64,000 nucleotides of DNA from an uncultured bacterium (GTDB lineage: Bacteria; Bacillota; Clostridia; Lachnospirales; Lachnospiraceae): contig CAMXIF010000007.1 of the NCBI GenBank assembly GCA_947243845.1, forward strand, positions 62,001 through 126,000. Direction: 5' to 3'. The position numbers were made by a program, and so were the translations under genes. Within the stretch, counting starts at the first letter, position 1, and every line of letters begins with the position of its first letter. Below, in pieces: positions 24,665 to 33,195 of the stretch. A model generated the notes under the pieces. The model did not search any database, was not told the DNA's origin, and saw nothing but the letters and a program-made list of their open reading frames with translations.

Positions 24665-24914
24665 CTGGCCTACCTCATTGTTTATAGGATCAGGGCGTCT
24701 CTCGCATCCCTGTATAAAAAGGAGAACATTGTTCTCATGGATAATATTTTATTCCAATCACAACATTTTTTCAAGGACAGGATACTATGTTAGCAATCCA
24801 GCCGCGTTTACTTACTGTCATCCTCGCTGTATTCGGTGATATAATCGCCATATCCATAAGCTGCCACGGATGGGCTGCACCGCCAGTTCCCAAAATCGGT
24901 AAGCTGTCTGCCTG

Positions 24915-25931
24915 TTACCCATCATAATGCTCCAAAACCAATCCGTGGGCAATACCGGGTATGGTCTGTCCCTCATTAAAACTGGTCTTACTCAAAAGCG
25001 CTCCTGTTGGCACAAAGAGCACTCTCTTCCAGACGCCTTCCTGCAATTTCTTTAAAATATAAGCCGACAGCACCACCGCGCTGCAGCCACAGCCGGAACC
25101 GCCCGCATCCGTATGCTGCTTCTCACTCTCAAATATTTCTATCCCGCAGTCCATATGCTGTTTGGTGATATCAATCTGCATTTCCGAAAGCAGATCAAAC
25201 AGTAGTTTCTGCCCCACCATTCCCAGATCTCCGGTGATGATCTTATCGTAATCCTTTGGCGCCCTGCCAAAATCCTCCAGATTCTGTCTGATCGTATCGG
25301 CGGCCGCCGGAGCCATGCACGCGCCCATATTCATAGAATCCTTAATCCCATAATCCACAATCTTACCGATGGTAGCGCCCTCCATGACCGCACACACCTG
25401 TTCTCCGGGCTGGGCCGACAGGATAAAGGCGCCGCTTCCCGTCACCGTCCAGGTCGCCGACTTGGGCCTCTGGTTGCCATACGCCAACGGAAACCGGAAT
25501 TCCTTCTCCGCACTGGCAAAATGGCTGGATGTAATACATGCCACCTTCTGGGCGAAAGCGCCCGCCACAGCCATCCCTCCCATGGTAAGGGACAGGCCGC
25601 AGGTAGAACACGCCCCATACAATCCCACGTGGGGCACCTGATAACCCGCTAGGCCAAAACTGCTGGCAATGGACTGTCCCAGAAGATCGCCCGCAAATAC
25701 CATCTGCAGATCATCCTTTACCAACTTCGCCTTGTTAAGGGCTATCTCAAGCGCCTCTTTCTGCAGGCTGCTCTCTGCATCCTCCCAGTTCTGTGCTCCA
25801 AACATATCGTCATACCCAGTCTTATCAAACAGTTTGCCCATCGGTCCCTGGGCTTCCTTACTACCCACGATGGATGCACTGCTGATGATATAGGGTTTAC
25901 ATGTAAACTGAACGCTCTGCTTTCCTAACAT
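24915..25931 (-). CDS. spoVAD: Stage V sporulation protein AD
   Basis: 338 aa, thiolase/KAS-III-like fold. Blocks include GPMGKLFDKTGYDDMFGAQNWEDAE at the N-terminus, FAGDLLGQSIASSFGL, YGACSTCGLSL (position of the thiolase cysteine) and SGCGCSAVVLSAYIL near the end. SpoVAD binds dipicolinic acid and forms part of the spore-core import channel. The start at 25931 (MLGKQSVQF) has AAGGAG 8 nt upstream and gives the usual family length. A SigG-type promoter at 25996-26026 fits forespore expression. It is detached from the other spoVA genes. Confidence 0.95.
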   Translation of the reverse strand: MLGKQSVQFTCKPYIISSASIVGSKEAQGPMGKLFDKTGYDDMFGAQNWEDAESSLQKEALEIALNKAKLVKDDLQMVFAGDLLGQSIASSFGLAGYQVPHVGLYGACSTCGLSLTMGGMAVAGAFAQKVACITSSHFASAEKEFRFPLAYGNQRPKSATWTVTGSGAFILSAQPGEQVCAVMEGATIGKIVDYGIKDSMNMGACMAPAAADTIRQNLEDFGRAPKDYDKIITGDLGMVGQKLLFDLLSEMQIDITKQHMDCGIEIFESEKQHTDAGGSGCGCSAVVLSAYILKKLQEGVWKRVLFVPTGALLSKTSFNEGQTIPGIAHGLVLEHYDG

Positions 25932-25995
25932 GCCGCTATCTCCTTTATTCATACCGGACAGCGTATGTAACCGCCGTCATCCCATTTTTTAATGA

Positions 25996-26026
25996 TAGTA
26001 TGCATGTTTTTTCTTATAATTATTCC
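25996..26026 (-). promoter_or_regulatory. SigG-type promoter of spoVAD
   Basis: Minus strand GGAATA (26026-26021), 18 bp, CATACTA (26002-25996). The -10 equals the SigG consensus CATACTA and the -35 differs from TGAATA at one base. The leader is about 58 nt. Confidence 0.65.
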
Positions 26027-26033
26027 GCTCGAT

Positions 26034-26711
26034 TCAAAATCGCGCCTCTACCGGAATCATATCATACGCGATGTCCTGATCCTCCTGGCTGCAGACCGCC
26101 ACACAATAGTTCCCAATCCCGTCATATTCCTTCATATGATAGTATTTTGCATCCACCTTATGCCGTACCCGAATCCTCTGACTCTCCTCATCCACATGGA
26201 CTGCAAATTCCGAAAGCGGCAATGACATGCCCCTGCCGGTGACCTTCAAAAAACTCTCTTTCATCGTCCAGATGCGGAACATCCTCCTCGTCCGCTCCTC
26301 TTCGTCCTCCACTGCATACAGCCAATCCTGCTCTTCTGCAGCGAAAAACCGGTCTGCCACCTTGAGTCGCCCCTGCCGGATATGCTCGATATCATTTCCA
26401 ACCGGATGATCTCCGATACTGCAGATGGCATAGTCTCCCGAATGGGAAAGGGAAAAATGAATCTCCGGATGATATTTTAAGACGGGTTTGCCCCATTTCC
26501 CGATCTCATACTCAACGCTGCGCTCCCGCAATCCGTAAACCGCCAGCGCATGATCCAGCAAGAGCCCTGCTCCCAGGCTCCTGTTCTTGTCCTTTTCATG
26601 TTTTAGGAGCGCCGCCTTCTGCTGTCTGTAGGGTGACAAAATCTTAATCTTCTCCTGAAACAATGCTTCATTGTCAAAACATCGCACATCCATATAGTAC
26701 GTATAAATCAT
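26034..26711 (-). CDS. 4'-phosphopantetheinyl transferase, Sfp type
   Basis: 225 aa two-lobed Sfp-class enzyme. KWGKPVLK, then HFSLSHSGDYAICSI, VGNDIEHIR (magnesium-binding D and E of the G-x-D-x-E motif) and FRIWTMKESFLKVTGRG (W-x-x-K-E-S) are all present. It transfers the phosphopantetheine arm of CoA onto carrier proteins of NRPS, PKS or fatty-acid systems. No carrier protein or synthase gene is in the window, so its client lies elsewhere. GGAGG is 7 nt before the ATG. It follows the SUV3-like helicase gene by 30 nt. Confidence 0.92.
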   Translation of the reverse strand: MIYTYYMDVRCFDNEALFQEKIKILSPYRQQKAALLKHEKDKNRSLGAGLLLDHALAVYGLRERSVEYEIGKWGKPVLKYHPEIHFSLSHSGDYAICSIGDHPVGNDIEHIRQGRLKVADRFFAAEEQDWLYAVEDEEERTRRMFRIWTMKESFLKVTGRGMSLPLSEFAVHVDEESQRIRVRHKVDAKYYHMKEYDGIGNYCVAVCSQEDQDIAYDMIPVEARF

Positions 26712-26741
26712 GTCTAACCTCCATAACGCCTCTATAGGATC

Positions 26742-28952
26742 TCAGACTCTCCTTCCTCCTATCCTGCCATAACAGCGTTCACAGACCGGATACGCATAAT
26801 CCCACATGAGAGGCCTGCCGCAGATACGGCATTTCTTCTCAAACTGTCCTTTGTCCTCTTTGAGCATCTCTCCAATCTCATGCTGGGCCCACTCTCTGTT
26901 CGCAGCCACTTCTTCCTTGTCGATCACCCAGGCCATCCTGGCGGAAAACTGGGTATAAAGATCAAGCTGTTTATAATAAGATTCCAATCCTTCCAGGGAA
27001 AAATCTCTGGGCAGCATCGGACACTCCCGCTGTTTCTCCGGTTTTTCACAATAGCGCAGCCACAATTGCAGCACATCCCTGTCTTTCACATCAAAGGGAC
27101 AAGTGATCAGCGTAAGTACCAGCCGTCTGTCATCCATATATGAAATTTTCTTTCTGTAATTCTTAAGATACTTATATTTATTGATGCTCTCCGCCATGGA
27201 TATTTTGTCATACATGGGCAGGTCACGTGTCTTTTCCCAGGCTGCTATGACCTCATCCAGTTCCAGATCAATATCCAGCAAAACCTCCGGGAAGCCAACT
27301 CTGGCCCGCTTAAGCGGGTAAAAAGGTTCCGCCAGTTTCTTTCCCACATATTCCATGTCCACGGCAGACTGCACATATCCTACATCGTAATAGCCATATC
27401 GGCCGGCCCTGCCCGCAATCTGCCTAATCTCTTCCGAGAGCAGTCTGCGCATACCCACGCCGTCAAACTTGGTAGTACTCATAAAGATTACCCGCCGAAT
27501 GGGCAGGTTGATACCCATGCCGATAGCATCTGTGGCCACCACCACCTGATTATAGCCTTCCGTAAAGAGGCGCACCTGCTCCTGCCTTGTCTGCGGCGGC
27601 AGATTCCCGTAAATAACACTGGCCTTGATTCCCCGGCTTTCCAGTTCCGCCGCAATGGCCAGTACGTTTTTCTTGGAAAATGCGATCAGGGCATCTCCCT
27701 GTTCCACGTCATGTTCTATGTCATAACGTTTCGGAATAAATTCCAACTTGGTATTGCGTTCATGCATGACAATCTCATACGTATCGCCGCACCGTTCAAT
27801 CATCTTCACCAGCAGATCCATAGCCGTGCCGGAGCTGCACACATGAATCTCCTCCGCCCGGATTCCAAGGATTGCTCTCGTCCAGTAACTGCCCCGGTTC
27901 TCATCCGCCATCATCTGTGCCTCATCAATCACAGCGATATCATAGACTTCCCGGATATTTAAAATCTCCACTGTGGACGCCTGCACAAAACTGCCCGGTG
28001 TAAGGATGGTCTCCTCACCGGTGATCATATTACAAGGAATGCCGGATGCCATCATACGGTCATAGACCTCCAGCGCCAAAAGGCGCAGCGGCCCCAGATA
28101 GATGCCCCGGTAGGCTTGTCTGAGCCTCTGCAGAGCCTGGTAAGTCTTCCCGCTGTTGGTGGGACCAATATGCAGGATGAAATGCCGTTTCATGCCACGC
28201 GCCTCCGGATACTGCTTCTCCGGCTCCGCCTCCATCAGTTCCTCAATCCTCTGCCCTACCAGATACTGCATATAATCTTCTTTGTAGATTTCATAGAGTG
28301 ACTTTTTCTGTAAAAGCGCCGCCGTCTTCTCCATGGCCGCAATATCATCCGGTACAGCGCCTGCCGCCATTTTTTTAAGGAAAGAAATATCCAGTCTGGC
28401 AAGCATCCTCACAATCCGCCGGTATCTTTTCAGCCATGATACGTCCCTGACTACCACCGTGTAGCCAATCGTGGCGGCCTTCTTGTGCAGTTCCTTCATA
28501 TCCGCCAGCACCTGATGGTTCTCCTGCTTCTTCTTGCGGGCGATACGGCGTTCCAGCTGCCCTAACTGTTTCTCCGTTCCCCGGGTCAGGCGGCGGTTTG
28601 AATCCGGCTCAAACTGCAGGAATGCCTTTTCGTAGACCTTCCACACCTGTTCTGACACCTCGTCCTGGACTTTTCCCTGTCCATCCCGTCTCTTTTCACT
28701 TCGCTCTGTGATACTATTTTCCGTGTTGTTCTGCCCTGTGCTTTTCTTTCCCGTGCTGTCCTGATCGGCAGACTGCTCCGCCTTTTGCGGGGTATCTGCG
28801 CCGCTCTTCTTTTTCCTGCGCCGCCTTCTTCTTTTTCGTACCATCTCCGGATTCTTTATCTGCGCATTCTTCTGACTGTCTTTGTCAGCTGCCTCAGTGT
28901 TTCCCTGTTCCCCGCCATTTTTTGTCTCGGTTGTCTTTATCTCGTCCTGCAT
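26742..28952 (-). CDS. SUV3-like DExH RNA helicase with basic N-terminus and zinc ribbon
   Basis: 736 aa. Residues 1-90 are low-complexity, with a very basic run of R and K near residues 38-49. A helical region follows, then the helicase: motif I GPTNSGKT (about 257-265), motif II DEAQ (about 341-344, the SUV3 signature rather than DEAD), motif III SSGTAMD, and motif VI QIAGRAGRYG (about 510). The C-terminus has CRICGRP and CERCYG, a four-cysteine zinc ribbon. Eukaryotic SUV3 unwinds RNA for the mitochondrial degradosome; a bacterial relative presumably works on RNA too, but its partner nuclease is unknown. It precedes the phosphopantetheinyl transferase on the same strand. Confidence 0.88.
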   Translation of the reverse strand: MQDEIKTTETKNGGEQGNTEAADKDSQKNAQIKNPEMVRKRRRRRRKKKSGADTPQKAEQSADQDSTGKKSTGQNNTENSITERSEKRRDGQGKVQDEVSEQVWKVYEKAFLQFEPDSNRRLTRGTEKQLGQLERRIARKKKQENHQVLADMKELHKKAATIGYTVVVRDVSWLKRYRRIVRMLARLDISFLKKMAAGAVPDDIAAMEKTAALLQKKSLYEIYKEDYMQYLVGQRIEELMEAEPEKQYPEARGMKRHFILHIGPTNSGKTYQALQRLRQAYRGIYLGPLRLLALEVYDRMMASGIPCNMITGEETILTPGSFVQASTVEILNIREVYDIAVIDEAQMMADENRGSYWTRAILGIRAEEIHVCSSGTAMDLLVKMIERCGDTYEIVMHERNTKLEFIPKRYDIEHDVEQGDALIAFSKKNVLAIAAELESRGIKASVIYGNLPPQTRQEQVRLFTEGYNQVVVATDAIGMGINLPIRRVIFMSTTKFDGVGMRRLLSEEIRQIAGRAGRYGYYDVGYVQSAVDMEYVGKKLAEPFYPLKRARVGFPEVLLDIDLELDEVIAAWEKTRDLPMYDKISMAESINKYKYLKNYRKKISYMDDRRLVLTLITCPFDVKDRDVLQLWLRYCEKPEKQRECPMLPRDFSLEGLESYYKQLDLYTQFSARMAWVIDKEEVAANREWAQHEIGEMLKEDKGQFEKKCRICGRPLMWDYAYPVCERCYGRIGGRRV

Positions 28953-29121
28953 AGTTGTTCTCTTTTCCTGATATAATCTCTCTTCATAATGGAATCCAGC
29001 AAATATCGGCTATAACAACGGATATTCTGGCATTTTCAATCTTTTTTAATCATAACATCATTTCAGCCCTGCCCGCAAGCTTAGTATATCCCTGTGTGAA
29101 AAAAAAGAGTACGAAATAAAA

Positions 29122-29150
29122 TTGATTTTATGTGAATATTGCTCTAAAAT
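29122..29150 (+). promoter_or_regulatory. SigA-type promoter of the HD-GYP/kinase cluster
   Basis: TTGATT (29122-29127), 17 bp, TAAAAT (29145-29150). The leader of about 79 nt carries the palindromic repeat at 29176-29208. Confidence 0.6.
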
Positions 29151-29175
29151 AAAAGTAAGTTCCATTGGCGTTAAC

Positions 29176-29208
29176 TTCACGAAATCCGCTTCGCGGACTC
29201 GGATAACA
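29176..29208. repeat. Copy of the CGAG/CTCG palindromic repeat in the HD-GYP gene leader
   Basis: TTCACGAAATCCGCTTCGCGGA with CTCGGATAAC; TCCGC-TTC-GCGGA (29185-29197) is the hairpin. Compared with 18130-18151 the closing pair has changed from C-G to T-A, keeping the stem. Confidence 0.65.
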
Positions 29209-29235
29209 ATTTCCTGGAATGAATCGAGGTGCCTT

Positions 29236-30309
29236 ATGAAAAATGTTATTTTGGTAGTGGATGATGATAAGACCAATCTGGCACTGGCGCAGAAGATTCT
29301 TGGCGCTCAATATCGTATTGCCGCCGCCATCTCCGGTGCGACCGCTCTAAGATATCTGGAAAACCACCATCCTGATCTGATATTGTTAGATATCAATATG
29401 CCGGGCATGGATGGTTTTGAAGTAATGGAAAAGCTGCGCGCCAATGTTGCCACCGAGTCGATTCCCGTAATCTTTCTGACGGCAGACAATCTTGCCGAGA
29501 CAGAGATCAAATGTTTTCAGATGGGGGCGCTTGATTTTGTGGGCAAACCATTTGTGCCCGATATCCTCTTAAGTCGTGTCAGCAAAACCATCGAACTTGA
29601 CCAGTACCGTCATAACCTGGAAAACATGGTGAACGCCCAGGCTGAAAAGATCACGGAAAACGCCAGACGTCTGGGAAGCATCCAGGAATCTGTCATCATC
29701 GGTATGGCCAATCTGATTGAAAGCCGTGATGGAAGTACCGGCAAACATGTAAAAAATACACAGACCTATGTCAAAATGATCGCCGATGAGCTGTACGCAA
29801 GAGGACTGTTCCCGGAAGAGCTGACTCCCGATTATATCCAGAACCTCTGCAAGGCTGCACCGCTCCACGATGTGGGTAAGATCAAGATCTCCGATGCCAT
29901 TTTGCAAAAACCCGGCAGACTGACGCCGGATGAGTTTGAGACCATGAAGTTACATACCACACACAGCCGCCAGATCATTAAGACGATCATCGGTGATATC
30001 GAAGATGAACACTATGTCCATATGGTGGAAGATATCGCCATGTATCACCATGAACGATATGACGGCACCGGATATCCCACCGGACTGACCGCAGAGAACA
30101 TACCGCTCTCCGCAAGAATCATGGCGGTTGCTGATGTGTTCGATGTGCTCTATGAGGAACGATGCTATAAGCCGCCGGTCCGCCCCATCGAACGTATCAT
30201 GCAGATTATGTCCGAGGGCAGGGGCTCACAGTTTGATCCTGTCATCCTCGATGTATTTATGGAACTGCTCCCGAAACTAAAAGAGCTGCTGCACATTTCC
30301 CAATCGTAG
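29236..30309 (+). CDS. Response regulator with HD-GYP c-di-GMP phosphodiesterase domain
   Basis: 357 aa. Receiver at residues 1-120 with acidic DDD, phosphoacceptor D in LLDINMP (about residue 53) and K in GKPF. A coiled linker leads to an HD-GYP domain: HDVGKIKI (about 210), HTTHSRQI, and HHERYDGTGYP (about 270), so metal ligands and the GYP triad are complete. It should cleave cyclic di-GMP when activated by phosphorylation. The start at 29236 has GAGGTG 7 nt upstream. The hybrid kinase 21 bp downstream is the obvious partner. No GGDEF protein is in this cluster. Confidence 0.93.
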   Translation: MKNVILVVDDDKTNLALAQKILGAQYRIAAAISGATALRYLENHHPDLILLDINMPGMDGFEVMEKLRANVATESIPVIFLTADNLAETEIKCFQMGALDFVGKPFVPDILLSRVSKTIELDQYRHNLENMVNAQAEKITENARRLGSIQESVIIGMANLIESRDGSTGKHVKNTQTYVKMIADELYARGLFPEELTPDYIQNLCKAAPLHDVGKIKISDAILQKPGRLTPDEFETMKLHTTHSRQIIKTIIGDIEDEHYVHMVEDIAMYHHERYDGTGYPTGLTAENIPLSARIMAVADVFDVLYEERCYKPPVRPIERIMQIMSEGRGSQFDPVILDVFMELLPKLKELLHISQS

Positions 30310-30330
30310 AAGAAAGGATGGTAATCGGTT

Positions 30331-33180
30331 GTGGATAATATTCCGTTAAAGACATCTCACTCACAAAAAAAACTGGAACGTACCGTACTCGCTGTACTGA
30401 CTCTGTATACATTAGCCATGTTTTTTACCAGCCTGCTTTACGGTTGGAGTATCTATGTCAAAGAATTTATCTTCCTTCCCATGACGGCAGGATGGTTCGT
30501 CTACTTTCAGGAAGCCTGGAATCACGGGCGCAGGGCCCGGTTCATAGCCGTAATGGTCTGGATCAATTTTATCCTTTTTGCCATAAATACGGACAGTTTT
30601 CCTTCCATGCTCATCACCATGGCAGGCGTTATCGTTCTGCTCAGTATTTTCTGCATCAGACAGATTGTCTATCTGGGCCTGGTCATCCCCATTTTTATCT
30701 TTCTCTATCACGGCCTGATTGCCAGGACTATCAGTTTTGCCAACATCCACGATATCCTCCGCTTTTGTATCCAGTTTATCTCTCTTTACACGGTATCCGC
30801 AGTCATGTGGATCATTATCAGGGATCGACAGGACACCAGCGAACAGCTGCTGGAGAACATCCAGGAACTGGAAATTGCCGAGCGGAGCAAAGACGACTTT
30901 CTGGTCAACGTCTCCCATGAAATCCGCACCCCCATCAATGCGGTCTGCGGTTTGAGCGAAGCAATTTTACAGGAAAACCTCCCCGCGTCTGTCCGGCGCG
31001 ATGTGATAGACATACAGACTGCAGGACGCAATCTTCTCTCCACCGTCAGCAATATCCTGGATTTCTCGGAGCTGGAAAGCGGCAGACTGGAACTGGCGGA
31101 AGAAAGTTATAATATTACCTCCACGATCACTGATATCATCAATACCGCAATGACCATGGACAACGGCCGGCATCTGGAACTGATTGTGGACTGCGATGCT
31201 AATCTGCCCAGTAATCTGTTGGGGGATGAGCAGAAACTGCGCCGCATTATCCTGAACCTGATCGGAAATGCCGTCAAATTCACCAAGGAGGGCGGCATCA
31301 TCCTGCAAATCAGGAGCCGCAAAGAAGGATACGGCATCAATCTGACCGTCAGCGTAAAGGATTCCGGCATCGGCATCAAACGCGCTGATATGGAAAAAAT
31401 CTTTACCAGTTTCAGTCAAGTGGATGCCAAACGCAACCGCGAAGAAGGCGGTGTCGGTCTGGGGCTTGCCATCACGCAGGCGCTTGTGCGCAGTATGGGT
31501 GGCTTTATCACCGTGGACAGCGTTCCCGGCACCGGAAGCGAGTTTCTGTTTACAGTACCACAAAAAGTGCTGGACGAGACACCCATCGTGTCCATCAAAA
31601 ACAAGAAGAACCTCTTTGCCGCCTGCTACATCAACCTGGATAAATACAACTACTCTGTTATCCGTGAGGGATATGAAAACTGTATCAACCATATTGCCAG
31701 CCAGTTCGGCATCCTCTTCAGGGCCTGCCGGAATCTGCCGGAACTAAAGCGCCGGATGGAAAACGAGTCCTACTCCCACATTTTTATCGGTTGGGAAGAA
31801 TATAATGAAGACCGCAGTTTCTTTGAAAAGCTGGCCGAGGAATGTACCGTGGTGCTTTTCTTAGACTATGGTCAGGAGGTCTCCATTCGCGGAAATATGC
31901 TCCGCATCTATAAGCCCTTTACCGTGCTGTCTATCGCTGCCGTCTTTAACGGGCAGAAACTGATTCAAAACGAGGAACAGCATATCATGCTGCACAACAA
32001 ATTTGTCGCTCCCACAGCGAACATTCTGGTGGTAGACGACAATGCCATGAACCTTAAGGTGATGGCCCGGCTCCTTCTTCCCTATCAAATCAAAGTCACT
32101 ATGGCAGGCGGAGGTCAGGAAGCTCTGAACAAACTGAAAACACCGGAATTTGACTGTGTCTTCCTCGACCATATGATGCCGGAGATGGACGGTGTGGAGA
32201 CACTGCATAAGATCCGGCAAAACCCCAGCGCTTATTATCAGTCGCTTCCCGTCATCGCCTTTACGGCCAATGCCATCGGCGGTGCCAGGGAAATGTTTCT
32301 CTCCGAAGGCTTTAACGATTTTATCGCCAAACCGATTGAATTGAGTGTCTTGGAACGGCTGCTGCGCCGTTATATTCCAATCCAGAAACAGCAGATTGTC
32401 GAAGAAGAGACCGATTCTTTGTCTGTTTCTGCCGCTGCTTCTCCTGCCTCTCCTGAGCTGGCTGAAACTACAGGCAATACACAGGAAGAATCTGACTCCA
32501 AGGCGCTTGCCCTTTTGGCCAGATTCGGAATCAATATCGAGCAGGGTTATGCTTATTGCGGCGATAAGGAAGGGTTCCGTGAAATCATGGGAATCTTTCA
32601 TGCAGAAGGTGCAAAGCGTCAGGAACAGCTTGCCTTTTTGTTCCAGGAACAGGATTGGAAAAATTATGTGATCACAGTACACGCCTTAAAGGGAAATGCC
32701 AAAGGTATCGGCGCTGAAAATCTCTCAGAACTTGCCAGACAACTTGAGATGGCCGGCAAGGAAAACCGAATCGCCTATATCCTAACGCATCATGAAGAAC
32801 TGATGGAACATTACGGCCGCCTTCTGCGCGCCTTGCAAGACAGCGCTTTCCTCTATCCGGACGGTCCTCCAAGCCCCAAACAGACCGCAGCTGTCAGCAA
32901 AGACGGCTTTGAAAGCGCTGCCTCTACTTCCACAGCAACGGAGGTGGATGAACAATCGCTTACTGATCTGATCGTCCAGTTGGAGGAAAAATTGTCCTCT
33001 TTTGAAAATGAGGGCCTGAAAGAACTTTTAGACCGGCTTGCAGCCCTCAGATACTGCGGAACTCCACTCGCCGGGCTTTCGGAGAAGCTTCGTCAAATGA
33101 CAGCTGATTTCGACTTTCTAAGTGCTTCGGAGGCACTTAATGCCTGGAAAGAATCCCAGTCAGGCATCAGTGGCAAATAA
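30331..33180 (+). CDS. Hybrid sensor histidine kinase with pseudo-receiver, receiver and HPt
   Basis: 949 aa. Six or so membrane helices (about residues 17-165) are followed by a coiled linker, HisKA with H196 in VNVSHEIRTP, and HATPase with NLIGNAVKFT, DSGIGI and GVGLGLAI. Residues about 430-550 resemble a receiver but have FIGWEEY where the phospho-Asp should be, so it is a pseudo-receiver. A true receiver follows (VVDDN, D613 in FLDHMMPEMDG), then an HPt domain with H784 in VHALKGNAKGIG. It thus carries a complete internal phosphorelay. The start is GTG at 30331, behind AGAAAGGATG. It lies between the HD-GYP regulator and the kinase-DegV fusion in one probable operon. Confidence 0.9.
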   Translation: MDNIPLKTSHSQKKLERTVLAVLTLYTLAMFFTSLLYGWSIYVKEFIFLPMTAGWFVYFQEAWNHGRRARFIAVMVWINFILFAINTDSFPSMLITMAGVIVLLSIFCIRQIVYLGLVIPIFIFLYHGLIARTISFANIHDILRFCIQFISLYTVSAVMWIIIRDRQDTSEQLLENIQELEIAERSKDDFLVNVSHEIRTPINAVCGLSEAILQENLPASVRRDVIDIQTAGRNLLSTVSNILDFSELESGRLELAEESYNITSTITDIINTAMTMDNGRHLELIVDCDANLPSNLLGDEQKLRRIILNLIGNAVKFTKEGGIILQIRSRKEGYGINLTVSVKDSGIGIKRADMEKIFTSFSQVDAKRNREEGGVGLGLAITQALVRSMGGFITVDSVPGTGSEFLFTVPQKVLDETPIVSIKNKKNLFAACYINLDKYNYSVIREGYENCINHIASQFGILFRACRNLPELKRRMENESYSHIFIGWEEYNEDRSFFEKLAEECTVVLFLDYGQEVSIRGNMLRIYKPFTVLSIAAVFNGQKLIQNEEQHIMLHNKFVAPTANILVVDDNAMNLKVMARLLLPYQIKVTMAGGGQEALNKLKTPEFDCVFLDHMMPEMDGVETLHKIRQNPSAYYQSLPVIAFTANAIGGAREMFLSEGFNDFIAKPIELSVLERLLRRYIPIQKQQIVEEETDSLSVSAAASPASPELAETTGNTQEESDSKALALLARFGINIEQGYAYCGDKEGFREIMGIFHAEGAKRQEQLAFLFQEQDWKNYVITVHALKGNAKGIGAENLSELARQLEMAGKENRIAYILTHHEELMEHYGRLLRALQDSAFLYPDGPPSPKQTAAVSKDGFESAASTSTATEVDEQSLTDLIVQLEEKLSSFENEGLKELLDRLAALRYCGTPLAGLSEKLRQMTADFDFLSASEALNAWKESQSGISGK

Positions 33181-33195
33181 CAGAAAGGCCGGGTG

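Noticed and set aside
24800-24914. Short protein-like frame after spoVAD (DFGNWRCSPSVAAYGYGDYI)
   Set aside because: It lies between two stops without ATG, GTG or TTG and without a ribosome-binding site; probably not translated.
29151-29235. c-di-GMP riboswitch in the leader of the HD-GYP regulator gene
   Set aside because: No GEMM-type conserved sequence is present; the leader holds only the palindromic repeat.
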